Shown: positions 56,026 through 64,000 of the stretch, piece by piece
How the letters are laid out: every line of letters starts with the position of its first letter
How positions within the stretch are numbered: position 1 is the first letter of the stretch
Source of the DNA: Hydrogenophaga sp. BPS33
GTDB lineage: Bacteria; Pseudomonadota; Gammaproteobacteria; Burkholderiales; Burkholderiaceae_C
NCBI RefSeq assembly: GCF_009859475.1
Contig: NZ_CP044549.1
Coordinates: 6,067,501 to 6,131,500 of the forward strand
Direction: 5' to 3'
DNA length: 64,000 bases
Position numbers and translations under genes: made by a program
The notes under the pieces: model-generated
The model's database searches: none
What the model saw: only the letters and a program-made list of their open reading frames with translations
Told to the model about the DNA's origin: nothing

Positions 56026-58398
56026 CTAGTTCAACAAGCGCTCGGGGTTGGCCTCCAGCTTGGCCATGGCGTCGCGCGTGGCGCGCACGGTGAGCGCTTC
56101 TTCCTCGGTGGGCACCAACAGCCCGGCCTGCAGGTAGGAGGCCACGCGCGTGGACTGGATCAGGAAGCAACGCCCCCCATTGGTCACGAACAGGTAGAGC
56201 TGCCCGCGCTCACTGCGCCAGGCCAGCTGCACGCTGTTGAGCTTGCCGTTGTGGTCCAGGCCGAACCACGAGCCGATCTGCAGTTCGACCGCCCACGCCC
56301 GCATGGCTTCGTTGGGTTGGCTGCCTCCCTGGTTGATGACCTCGATGTTGCTGGCGTCCACCCCGGTGATCATCTCGATGCTCTGGGTGTCCAGGTCCAG
56401 ATCGCCCATGCCATCGGCCGGCAGATAGTCTTCCAGGTTGGCCAGGCGCTCGGACAAGTTGTCCAGGCTTTCCTGGGAAATCGCTTCGGTGCGCGACATG
56501 AAGGCATCGGCCAACGTGTCGCTGACCGACTTGATGTGCTGGTCTTGCAACAGGGTCGGAAAACCCAGCAGGCCCATGCCCTGGCGCAGGCGCTGGAGCA
56601 AGCTGGGCAGTTGCTGGATCACCCGCGCCCGGTCGTTCCGGTTGGGCTTGGCGCTGGCAGCCCACAACAGATCGGAAGCCACTTGCTTGAGGGCGTTGGT
56701 CTCCTCGTGCCGAAGTCCGTGCTTCACGCTGGCGACCGCCAACACATCCACCCAGACCTTGAACAGAAAATCGCGCACCTCGTCGCGCACCGGCACATCG
56801 TCCAGCAACTTGCGCAGCTCGATGGTGTACTGCACCGACAGGGTTTCCTTTTGCTCGACCTGCTGCGCCACGCTGACGAAACGGCTGGCGCTGCCTTGCT
56901 CGCTCAGGTAGGTGGACAGGAACTTCTGGAACTCGTCGAACACCAGCTGGAACACACGCCGCCCGGTTTCCGGGTACTGCTCGATCACCTGCACCACGCG
57001 TTTGATCTCGGCCTCCAGCGCCGCCGAGCCCACATTCGATTCAAACCCCATCACGCACGAACCCATGCGATCGATCAATTGGCGCGCCGGATGCTGCAAG
57101 GCGCTGAAGAACTCCGGCTCGGCCAGGGCGACACGCAGCACGGGGATTTGCAGCCGCGCAAACCAGACCCGGACACTGGGTGGGATGCGCTCTTCGGCCA
57201 GGATGCTCTGAAACATCAGCGCCACCACTTCGATGGTGGCCTTCTCGGTGGCCGTGCTGGCGGCCTGCTTGAGCTCGCTGGAGCGCTGCCGCAACGACGT
57301 GGCCACGCGCTCCACCTGCGCCGCCCCCACATACACGGCCCCGTTTTCAGAGGCGCCCGACAGGTACAGGCCGCCATCCGCACCGGAAGTCCCGGCCTGG
57401 TATTGAATGGCTTGTTGCAAGCGGGGCGAGGGTGACATGACCTGGGTGGCCTCGAAGTCACCGCCCACCTTGTCCATCAGCAGGCGCTTGAGCCGCCCGA
57501 CCACGCCCTGGGCACGCATGCGCGCACGCGCCAGCGGAGAGGTACCCGTCAGGAGCCGGGTTTCGTCCTGGACGCCCATGGCCGAAGAGCGAGCGCTCAT
57601 GCGGCCCAGATCGCTCCCCAGGCCGGAGGGACCACCCGGGACCGATCCCACGCCCGAAGCCCAGCTCCCGTCGCTCGGATGGGTCTCCGGCGAGGTCGAA
57701 CGTGCCGCCGATGCGTCGCGCTGCACGGCAGGCAGAGGGCTGCGACTTCCCGGCACCCGCTTGACCAAGGCTTGCAGATCGATTTCCTTCATGACGCCGC
57801 TGGACACCAGGAATTCGTTGGCGGCCTTGTAGCCTTCATGCAACTTGTTGGCCAGCAGCGGCGCGAGAGCGTCCTGCACCAGTGCCCAGGCCTCGCGCGT
57901 CATGTGCGCGTCGAGCCATTGGTCGACCAGGATGCGGGCGGTCACGTCCGGCAACAGCACATCGCCACGTGGCAGCTCCAGCCGCCCTTCCAGATGCTGG
58001 ATGCGCAGGCGCAGTTCGTTGAGTTCGGTGGACGACTTGTCGAGCACCTGCATGGCCAGGCGCGAAGCCAAGATCTGGTCGTCGATCGCGCCTTCGGCCA
58101 CCAGTTCCAGTTGGCCCGAAACGCTCGTGGGACTGCCGGAGTTGGAGAAGCGGGGCAGCAATGCGCGCTGCAAGGATTTGCGGCTTTGGTTGAGCCACGT
58201 CGTCTGGTTTTTCTGGAACCCCGTCCAGGCATCGCGGCGCGTCTGCATGTCGCGCGCGGAGCCGGCCTGATCCAGGATGGAGGTCAGCCGCGTGTCGCAA
58301 GACTTGACCAATTCGGGAAGGGCACGGCCCACGTGAACCACGAAGAGTTCACGAGCCTGCTTGGCCAAAGAGGAAACGTGCGGATCGGGCGGCGACAC
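56026..58398 (-). CDS. DUF1631 family protein
   Basis: A 790-residue cytoplasmic protein without membrane segments. The N-terminal half is helical with a Ser/Gly/Pro-rich, low-complexity stretch at about residues 210-285 (SPETHPSDGSWASGVGSVPG). The central and C-terminal parts follow DUF1631 (AEERIPPSVRVWFARLQIPVLRVAL; HPARQLIDRMG; then WAVELQIGSWFGLD and CFLIQSTRVASYLQAG near the end). The last region resembles a PilZ-like beta fold, so c-di-GMP sensing has been suggested for such proteins, but the arginine motif is not obvious here. The GTG start at 58398 is uncertain. Monocistronic; convergent with dprA. Confidence 0.85.
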   Translation of the reverse strand: MSPPDPHVSSLAKQARELFVVHVGRALPELVKSCDTRLTSILDQAGSARDMQTRRDAWTGFQKNQTTWLNQSRKSLQRALLPRFSNSGSPTSVSGQLELVAEGAIDDQILASRLAMQVLDKSSTELNELRLRIQHLEGRLELPRGDVLLPDVTARILVDQWLDAHMTREAWALVQDALAPLLANKLHEGYKAANEFLVSSGVMKEIDLQALVKRVPGSRSPLPAVQRDASAARSTSPETHPSDGSWASGVGSVPGGPSGLGSDLGRMSARSSAMGVQDETRLLTGTSPLARARMRAQGVVGRLKRLLMDKVGGDFEATQVMSPSPRLQQAIQYQAGTSGADGGLYLSGASENGAVYVGAAQVERVATSLRQRSSELKQAASTATEKATIEVVALMFQSILAEERIPPSVRVWFARLQIPVLRVALAEPEFFSALQHPARQLIDRMGSCVMGFESNVGSAALEAEIKRVVQVIEQYPETGRRVFQLVFDEFQKFLSTYLSEQGSASRFVSVAQQVEQKETLSVQYTIELRKLLDDVPVRDEVRDFLFKVWVDVLAVASVKHGLRHEETNALKQVASDLLWAASAKPNRNDRARVIQQLPSLLQRLRQGMGLLGFPTLLQDQHIKSVSDTLADAFMSRTEAISQESLDNLSERLANLEDYLPADGMGDLDLDTQSIEMITGVDASNIEVINQGGSQPNEAMRAWAVELQIGSWFGLDHNGKLNSVQLAWRSERGQLYLFVTNGGRCFLIQSTRVASYLQAGLLVPTEEEALTVRATRDAMAKLEANPERLLN

Positions 58399-58453
58399 AA
58401 TGCGTGCAGTATGACACGGTTGACACCAAGGCTTACCGGCGCCAGGCCCGGTA

Positions 58454-58481
58454 GCGCACCCACCCTGAAACGGGTGGGCGC
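58454..58481 (-). terminator. Hairpin terminator after secF
   Basis: GCGCACCCACCC and GGGTGGGCGC pair around a six-base loop (one base out of register in the middle), directly after the secF stop. No strong U-tract follows, so it may be a pausing or 3'-end-stabilising hairpin. Confidence 0.6.
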
Positions 58482-59435
58482 TTAAACGACAGCGCCCGCG
58501 TTCGGGTCGTCGGGGTCACCCTCGGTCTTGGCACCGCTCTTGATCAGATCCTCTCGCTTGATGCCCAGCCACATGGCCATGGCAGCGCCCACGAACACCG
58601 ACGAATAGATGCCAAAGCAAATGCCGATGGTCAGGGCCAGAGAGAAATAGAACAGCGTCGGTCCGCCGAACACCAGCATGGACAGCACCATGGCCTGCGT
58701 GGACCCGTGGGTGATGATGGTGCGGCTGATGGTGGAGGTGATCGCGTGGTCGATCACCTGCTGCGTGTTCATCTTGCGCTGGCGCCGGAAGGTTTCGCGG
58801 ATCCGGTCGAAGATCACGACCGACTCGTTGACCGAGTACCCCAGCACCGCCAAGGTGGCCGCCAGCACCGCCAGCGAGAACTCCCACTGGAAGAAGGCGA
58901 AGAAGCCCAGGATGATGACCACGTCGTGCAGGTTCGCGACGATGGCGGACACCGCGTACTTCCACTCGAAGCGAAGCGCGAGGTAGATCATGATGCCCAC
59001 GATCACCAGCCCCAGTGCCAGAAGACCGCTGGTGACCAGTTCCTGGCCCACTTGCGGGCCCACGAACTCGGTGCGGCGCAGCTCCACCGCCGGGTTTTGT
59101 GCCTTGAGCGCCGACAGCACGATTTCACTCTGCTGGCTGGAGGTCTTGCCGGCCTGCACCGGCAGGCGCAACAGCACGTCGCGCGAGGTGCCAAAGTTCT
59201 GCACCGGCACGTCGGCATAGCCCAGCGACTCGATGACCTTGCGCACCGACTCCAGATCGGCCGGCTGTTCGTAGGCCACCTCCATGACAGTGCCGCCCGT
59301 GAACTCGACCGACAGGTGCAGGCCGCGCGTGGTCAGGAAGAAAACGGCGGCGAGGAAGGTGATGAAGGAGATCGCGTTGAGCACCAACGCGTTCTTCATG
59401 AACGGGATGTCGCGGCGGAGGCGGAAGAATTCCAT
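58482..59435 (-). CDS. secF: Protein translocase subunit SecF
   Basis: A 317-residue inner-membrane subunit of the SecDF complex, which uses the proton gradient to help export. Six helices; the first (about 16-37, VLNAISFITFLAAVFFLTT) is followed by the periplasmic domain, and the signature VEFTGGTVMEV, YLALRFEWKYAVSAI, LAVLGYSVNESVVIFDRIRE, split by its loop, and HGSTQAMVLSMLVFGG segments are conserved. Starts 15 bases after secD. Confidence 0.97.
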   Translation of the reverse strand: MEFFRLRRDIPFMKNALVLNAISFITFLAAVFFLTTRGLHLSVEFTGGTVMEVAYEQPADLESVRKVIESLGYADVPVQNFGTSRDVLLRLPVQAGKTSSQQSEIVLSALKAQNPAVELRRTEFVGPQVGQELVTSGLLALGLVIVGIMIYLALRFEWKYAVSAIVANLHDVVIILGFFAFFQWEFSLAVLAATLAVLGYSVNESVVIFDRIRETFRRQRKMNTQQVIDHAITSTISRTIITHGSTQAMVLSMLVFGGPTLFYFSLALTIGICFGIYSSVFVGAAMAMWLGIKREDLIKSGAKTEGDPDDPNAGAVV

Positions 59436-59450
59436 GGCGTGTCGTCCTGA

Positions 59451-61328
59451 TCAGTCGGCTTTGGCGGCGGGGCTCTGCGCACCATCCGGACGCCAGACGG
59501 TCCCGATGGAAACGGTCTTGAGCTTCTTCTGGCGGCCATACCAGAGGTTGACCACGCCGCGCGAGAAGAACACCGACGAGAACATGCTGGTGACGATACC
59601 CAGGCAATGCACCACGGCAAAGCCGCGCACCGGGCCGGAGCCAAAAATTAGCAAGGCAATGCCAGCGATCAACGAGGTAACGTTGGAATCCAGGATGGTC
59701 GACCACGCGTGGTCGTAGCCCGTATTTATCGCTGTCTGTGGTGACGATCCCCGGCGCAACTCCTCACGCACGCGTTCGTTGATCAGCACGTTGGAGTCGA
59801 TCGCCATGCCGAGCGCCAGCGCCATGGCAGCAATGCCGGGCAAGGTCAACGTAGCCTGCAACATGGACAGCAAGGACACCAGCAACAGCACATTGAAGCC
59901 CAAGGCGATGCTGGAGAACACGCCGAACAGCGCGTAGTACACGCACATGAAAACGACGATCGCGATGAAGCCCCACAGCACGCTGCGGAACCCCTTGGTG
60001 ATGTTCTCGGCGCCCAGGCTCGGGCCGATGGTGCGCTCTTCGATGATCTCCATGGGAGCGGCCAGCGAGCCGGCGCGCAGCAACAGCGCGGTGTCGTTGG
60101 CCTCGACCGTGGTCATGGCGCCCGAGATCTGCACCCGACCGCCGCCAATTTCGCCGCGGATCACCGGAGCGGTCACCACTTCGCCACGGCCCTTCTCGAA
60201 CAGGATGATGGCCATGCGCTTGCCCACGTTCTCGCGCGTCACGTCGCGGAACACGCGCGCGCCCTTGGCGTCCAGCGTCAGGTGCACAGCCGCTTCCTGG
60301 GTCTGGCTGTCGAAGCCGGCCTGGGCATCGGTCAGGTTCTCGCCGGTGAGCAGCACCTCGCGCTTGACCACCACGAACCGGCCACCCCGCTCGGGATAGC
60401 GTTCGGCGCCAAATGGCACGGGGGCGGTGCCATTCGCCGCGGACTGGGCTTCCAGGCTTTCGTCCACCAGCCGCACTTCCAAGGTGGCGGTGCGGCCCAG
60501 AATGTCCTTGGCCTTCGCGGTGTCCTGCACGCCGGGCAGCTGTACCACGATGCGGTCGGCGCCCTGTTGCTGGATGACGGGCTCGGCCACGCCCAGCTCG
60601 TTGATCCGGTTGTGCAGGGTCGTGATGTTCTGCTTGAGGGCCTGGTCCTGCACACGCCGTGCCGCTTCCGGGCTGATCGTGCCCAGAAGGCGGAAGTCGG
60701 CCGTTTCGGTGACCTGCAAATCGGCGAACTGATTGCGGATCAGATCGCTCACGGCCCCCAGGGTCTGGGCATCACCGGCGCGCAGTTCGATGGTCTGGCC
60801 ATTGCGGTTGATGCCCCCGTGGCGCAAGCCTTTTTCGCGCAGGGCGGTGCGCAAGTCCGTGGCCAGCACATCGGCACGGCGGGTGAGCGCGGCCTGCATG
60901 TCCACCTGCAGCATGAAGTGCACGCCGCCGCGCAGGTCCAGCCCGAGGTACATGGGCGAGGCACCCAAAGCGGCCAACCAGCCCGGGGTGCGGGGCAGCA
61001 GGTTCAACGCGACCACGTGGCTGGGGTCACTGGGATCGGGGTTGAAAGCCTTTTCCAACGCATCGCGCGCCTTGAGCTGGTCGTCGGTGCTGTTGAAACG
61101 GGCCTTGACCGAGTTGGCGTCGAGCTGGATCCGTGAACTCTCGAGACTTTGTGCCGCCAGAGCCCGTTCCACGCGCGCGACGGTGGCTGTGTCGATGCGC
61201 ACCGAGGACCGGGCTGCGGACACCTGCACGGCCGGCGACTCCCCGAACAGGTTGGGCAGCGCGTAGAGCGCACTGATGAGCAAAACGATCAGGATGATCG
61301 CGTACTTCCACAGCGGGTAACGGTTCAT
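59451..61328 (-). CDS. secD: Protein translocase subunit SecD
   Basis: A 625-residue inner-membrane protein with six helices and a large periplasmic P1 domain. Conserved parts: GLDLRGGVHFMLQVD (about residues 128-142), RINELGVAEPVIQQQGADRIVVQLPGVQD, divided by family turns, SLGAENITKGFRS, and ALGMAIDSNVLINERVREEL in the fourth helix, which contains the membrane Asp of the proton path. Order yajC-secD-secF is the usual one. Between yajC and secD lies a 3'-UTR-type repeat of 112 bases, so yajC may be partly uncoupled. Confidence 0.97.
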   Translation of the reverse strand: MNRYPLWKYAIILIVLLISALYALPNLFGESPAVQVSAARSSVRIDTATVARVERALAAQSLESSRIQLDANSVKARFNSTDDQLKARDALEKAFNPDPSDPSHVVALNLLPRTPGWLAALGASPMYLGLDLRGGVHFMLQVDMQAALTRRADVLATDLRTALREKGLRHGGINRNGQTIELRAGDAQTLGAVSDLIRNQFADLQVTETADFRLLGTISPEAARRVQDQALKQNITTLHNRINELGVAEPVIQQQGADRIVVQLPGVQDTAKAKDILGRTATLEVRLVDESLEAQSAANGTAPVPFGAERYPERGGRFVVVKREVLLTGENLTDAQAGFDSQTQEAAVHLTLDAKGARVFRDVTRENVGKRMAIILFEKGRGEVVTAPVIRGEIGGGRVQISGAMTTVEANDTALLLRAGSLAAPMEIIEERTIGPSLGAENITKGFRSVLWGFIAIVVFMCVYYALFGVFSSIALGFNVLLLVSLLSMLQATLTLPGIAAMALALGMAIDSNVLINERVREELRRGSSPQTAINTGYDHAWSTILDSNVTSLIAGIALLIFGSGPVRGFAVVHCLGIVTSMFSSVFFSRGVVNLWYGRQKKLKTVSIGTVWRPDGAQSPAAKAD

Positions 61329-61360
61329 GGTGAGATCTCGGCGCGTGATGTCCAGGGCGT

Positions 61361-61439
61361 GGCGGAACCGGGTTTGCCGGGCCGCTCACGCCGCCCCCCT
61401 TGGGAGAGCGGGCTGGCGTCAGCCGGCCCGTGCAGGGGT
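61361..61439 (-). repeat. 3'-UTR structured repeat, copy D (after yajC)
   Basis: It starts two bases after the yajC stop on the minus strand with a C-tract and a hairpin (GGGCCGGCTGACGCCAGCC), passes a CCCCC/GGGGG pair, and ends with CGGCCCGGCAAACCCGGTTCCGC, given here as a near-palindrome around AAAC (GCGGAACCGGG with CCGGGCCGC). The last module matches copy B. It lies inside the sec operon, between yajC and secD. Confidence 0.65.
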
Positions 61440-61440
61440 G

Positions 61441-61761
61441 TTACTTGATGGTGCCCTTGGGCAGCACTTGCACGACAGCGGAGCGTTGCATCTGGACTTC
61501 GACGCCGCTGGCAAGTTCCACGCCCACGTAAATTTCACCGATCTTGGTGACCTTGCCCAGGAAGCCACCCGCGGTGACGACTTCGTCGCCCTTGGCCAGC
61601 GCCGACACCATCGCCTTGTGTTCCTTCTGGCGCTTGAGCTGGGGACGGATCATCACGAAATACAGCACCACGAACATCAGCACCAAGGGCAGCATGCCCA
61701 ACAGGGTGGATTGGGTGTCGCCGCCAGCGGCGGCTTGGGCATAGGCGGAGGAAATGAACAC
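61441..61761 (-). CDS. yajC: Preprotein translocase subunit YajC
   Basis: A 106-residue inner-membrane protein that associates with SecDF. One N-terminal helix (about residues 18-40, TLLGMLPLVLMFVVLYFVMI) followed by RPQLKRQKEHKAMVSALAKGDEVVTAGGFLGKV, in parts, the family hallmark. GTG at 61761 is taken as start because TTGGAG lies six bases upstream and the protein then begins VFISSAYAQ as homologues do (MFISSAYAQ). A TTG four codons earlier would overlap that ribosome-binding site. Confidence 0.94.
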   Translation of the reverse strand: MFISSAYAQAAAGGDTQSTLLGMLPLVLMFVVLYFVMIRPQLKRQKEHKAMVSALAKGDEVVTAGGFLGKVTKIGEIYVGVELASGVEVQMQRSAVVQVLPKGTIK

Positions 61762-61879
61762 GGGGGTCTCCAACAGGTTCGGAAATCACAACAATGCCAA
61801 GCGCCCGGGGCGTCGGATCGCGCCGCCGGGCACTCAAGGCTCAACCGGGGATTGTATGCCGGGGGTGTGACTCGGCCGA

Positions 61880-64000
61880 TCAGGCGGCCCGTACCAGGGT
61901 AGGCGCAGCCTTGGGCTGGCGCCACTGATGCAACAGCCCGTCGCGGCGGCTGCGCGCCGCGGCCAGGTGGCGCTCCTTCACATGGCCGTAGCCCCGGATC
62001 TGCTCCGGAATGCCCGCGATCTCCACCGCCAGCGCGTGGTTGTCGGCGCTCAGACCCGACAGCACCATCTCGATGTCGCTCCGGTACTCGCCGATCAGGG
62101 CGCGTTCGGTGCGGCGCTCTTGGGTGCGACCAAAGATGTCCAGCGCCGTTCCGCGAAGCCCCTTGAAGCGCGCCATGACCTTGAACACCTTGAACATGAA
62201 TGGACCGAAAGGCTGTTTGATCAGTTCGCCGCGCTCGTTCTTCTTCGCGATCAACGGCGGCGCCAGATGCAGCCTGAGCTTGAAGTCGCCTTCGAACTGG
62301 CTTGCCAGGCGGGCATGGAACGCCGGGTCGCTGTGCAGGCGTGCCACTTCGTACTCGTCCTTGTAGGCCATGAGCTTGAAGAGGTAGCGCACCACCGCCT
62401 CGGTCAACGCGGTCTTGCCCAGCGGTTCTTCCACCGCGCGCACGCGCTCCACGAAGGTGCGGTACTGCGCGGCGTAGGCCGCGTTCTGGTAGTCCGTCAG
62501 GAATTCGACCCGGCGCGCGATCAGGGCGTCGAGCGAATCGCGCTTCTTGAACTGGATCACCTGCTCGCTGCCACCGGCCACCTTCTGGCACAGCGCCGCC
62601 ATGGCTTGCGGATCGTGGGCGGCGCGGCGGCCCCACTCGAATGCCGCCTTGTTCTTCTCCACCTGGACCGCATTGAGCTCCATGGCGCGCATCAGCGCAT
62701 CCAGACCCAGCGGCAGCCAAGCTTTTTGCCACGCGTAACCCAGCATCATGGGGTTCGTGTACAGGCTGTCGCCCATCAGGCGCGTGGCAGCGGTTTCCGC
62801 GTCGAAGGTGCCCACGGCTTCCTCGCCCAGGCTGCGCACCAGGGCGCTCACACACTCCTGCGCCGGGTTCTGCCAGTTGGCATTCGTCACGAACGCCGCC
62901 GTGGGCGACGCATGGGTGTTGAGCGCGACATGCGTGCGTCCTGCGCGCAGGCGCTGCCACGTTTCCTTGTGCGCGGTCACGATCGGATCGCAGCCCAGCA
63001 CCAGGTCGGCCGATGCCGCGGAAACGCGCGTGGTGCGGATGTCATCCTGGCGCGCGCCGATCAGCACATGGCTCCAGGTCGCGCCGCCCTTTTGCGCCAG
63101 ACCTGCCGCGTCCTGCGTCACGATGCCCTTGCCCTCCAAGTGCGCGGCCACGCCGAGCAACTGGCCAATGGTGATGACGCCCGTGCCCCCCACGCCCGCG
63201 ACGATCACGCCCCAGGCATCCGCGCCGAGGGTGGGCAACACGGGCATGGGCACGCTGCCACCGGTCCATTCCATCCGGGCTGCGCCCTTGTCCTTCTTGC
63301 GCAGCTGCCCGCCTTCGACGGTGATGAAACTCGGGCAGAAGCCCTTGAGGCAGGAGTAGTCCTTGTTGCAGGTGCTCTGGTTGATGGTGCGCTTGCGCCC
63401 GAACTCGGTCTCCAGCGGCTCGACCGACAAACAGTTCGATTGCACGCCGCAATCGCCGCAGCCTTCGCACACCAGCTCGTTGATGACCACGCGCTTGGTC
63501 GGATCGACCATCGTGCCGCGCTTGCGGCGGCGGCGCTTTTCGGTGGCGCAGGTCTGGTCGTAGATGATGACCGTCGTACCCTTGATCTCGCGGAACTCTT
63601 TTTGCACCGCGTCCAGCGTGTCGCGGTGCACGATCGCGATGCCCTCGGGCAGGCCCTTCACGCTGTCGTATTTCTCGGGCTCGTCGGTGACGATGGTGAT
63701 CTTCACCGCCCCTTCGGCGCGCATGCTCTGCGCGATCTGCACCACGCTGTGCCCCTCGGGCCGCTCGCCCACTTGCTGGCCACCGGTCATGGCGACCGCA
63801 TCGTTGTACAGAATCTTGTAGGTGATGTTGACGCCGGCGGCGATGCTCTGGCGCACCGCCAGCAAGCCGCTGTGGAAGTAGGTGCCATCGCCCAGATTCG
63901 CGAACATGTGCTGGTCGTGGCTGAACGGTTGTTGACCTATCCAGGGGACGCCTTCGCCACCCATCTGGGTGAAACCGACGGTGGCGCGGTCCATCCAGAT
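61880..64000 (-). CDS. Indolepyruvate ferredoxin oxidoreductase, fused IorA-IorB type, 5' end outside window
   Basis: The visible 706 residues are the C-terminal portion of a fused 2-oxoacid ferredoxin oxidoreductase, which decarboxylates aryl pyruvates from aromatic amino acids to acyl-CoA. The start lies beyond 64000. Visible: end of the TPP-binding part (GEGVPWIGQQPFSHDQHMFANLGDGTYFHSG, in parts, GDGTYFHS being the metal/TPP loop), a Cys-rich insertion with CEGCGDCGVQSNC and CNKDYSCLKGFCPS that would hold one or two [4Fe-4S] clusters, then the gamma-type domain GVGGTGVITIGQLLGVAAH and a long helical C-terminal tail typical of the fused bacterial enzyme. Confidence 0.93.
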   Translation of the reverse strand: MWMDRATVGFTQMGGEGVPWIGQQPFSHDQHMFANLGDGTYFHSGLLAVRQSIAAGVNITYKILYNDAVAMTGGQQVGERPEGHSVVQIAQSMRAEGAVKITIVTDEPEKYDSVKGLPEGIAIVHRDTLDAVQKEFREIKGTTVIIYDQTCATEKRRRRKRGTMVDPTKRVVINELVCEGCGDCGVQSNCLSVEPLETEFGRKRTINQSTCNKDYSCLKGFCPSFITVEGGQLRKKDKGAARMEWTGGSVPMPVLPTLGADAWGVIVAGVGGTGVITIGQLLGVAAHLEGKGIVTQDAAGLAQKGGATWSHVLIGARQDDIRTTRVSAASADLVLGCDPIVTAHKETWQRLRAGRTHVALNTHASPTAAFVTNANWQNPAQECVSALVRSLGEEAVGTFDAETAATRLMGDSLYTNPMMLGYAWQKAWLPLGLDALMRAMELNAVQVEKNKAAFEWGRRAAHDPQAMAALCQKVAGGSEQVIQFKKRDSLDALIARRVEFLTDYQNAAYAAQYRTFVERVRAVEEPLGKTALTEAVVRYLFKLMAYKDEYEVARLHSDPAFHARLASQFEGDFKLRLHLAPPLIAKKNERGELIKQPFGPFMFKVFKVMARFKGLRGTALDIFGRTQERRTERALIGEYRSDIEMVLSGLSADNHALAVEIAGIPEQIRGYGHVKERHLAAARSRRDGLLHQWRQPKAAPTLVRAA

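Overview
This is a GC-rich, densely coding chromosome segment from a betaproteobacterium. The gene content and order (Fur beside bamE-dapB, hpf-ptsN-hprK, nudJ-like NUDIX near mnmA, a fused indolepyruvate oxidoreductase, split pntA) and the G-tract repeats after stop codons point to Burkholderiales, family Comamonadaceae; Hydrogenophaga or a close relative is my best guess, from recall and not from a search. No rRNA, tRNA, CRISPR array, prophage or insertion sequence was seen. No stretch longer than about 300 bases lacks a gene.

Layout. 1-6.8 kb: an ssDNA-binding-like pair, a glutathione S-transferase, catalase-peroxidase katG with a possible OxyR site, creA, a DUF2199-like gene with a truncated tandem copy, and an aldehyde dehydrogenase. 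6.8-12.7 kb: a five-gene branched-chain-type ABC importer operon, divergent from an AraC-type regulator broken by one amber codon. 12.9-20.0 kb: a minus-strand housekeeping run (bamE-dapB, exbB-exbD, leuS-lptE-holA). 20.2-22.7 kb: fur, then hpf, ptsN and hprK. 22.9-28 kb: a patatin-like protein, corA behind a leader with competing hairpins, an MTA/SAH nucleosidase and fadD. 28-31.5 kb: the transhydrogenase operon with panD inside it. 31.6-36 kb: NUDIX, a small signalling island, mnmA and arfB. 36-42.1 kb: hemerythrin, two flavin split-barrel proteins, a TetR gene and its probable target hydrolase, gentisate dioxygenase and a YbaN-like protein. 42.1-50 kb: pgk and an envelope-modification cluster (eptA, a PmrAB/QseBC-type two-component system, and a PAP2 phosphatase fused to an LTA-synthase-like transferase). 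50-56 kb: azlCD, fmt, a lipoprotein, def, a LysM protein and dprA. 56-64 kb: a DUF1631 protein, yajC-secD-secF, and the C-terminal part of an indolepyruvate ferredoxin oxidoreductase.

How the genes work together. The clearest regulatory story is an 11-bp-spaced TTAA/TTAG array. It occurs between the two-component operon and the PAP2/LTA fusion, as a shorter version upstream of eptA, and as a four-unit phase-locked version upstream of the hemerythrin gene about 11 kb away. This suggests one OmpR-family regulon covering lipid A/envelope change and a di-iron oxygen or NO-responsive protein. A second circuit is a TetR gene with matching palindromes at its own promoter and at the following hydrolase promoter.

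The best candidates for something undescribed are: (1) the corA leader, with mutually exclusive stems and a short proline-containing leader ORF; (2) the island at 32.2-34.4 kb, where a histidine-kinase-like protein has lost its phosphoacceptor His and faces a tandem receiver protein whose second receiver has Glu at the phosphorylation site; (3) the TTAA array regulon and its fused PAP2/LTA enzyme; and (4) an orientation-conserved structured repeat placed directly after stop codons in four places. All functions here are inferred from reading the sequence; none was tested by database search.
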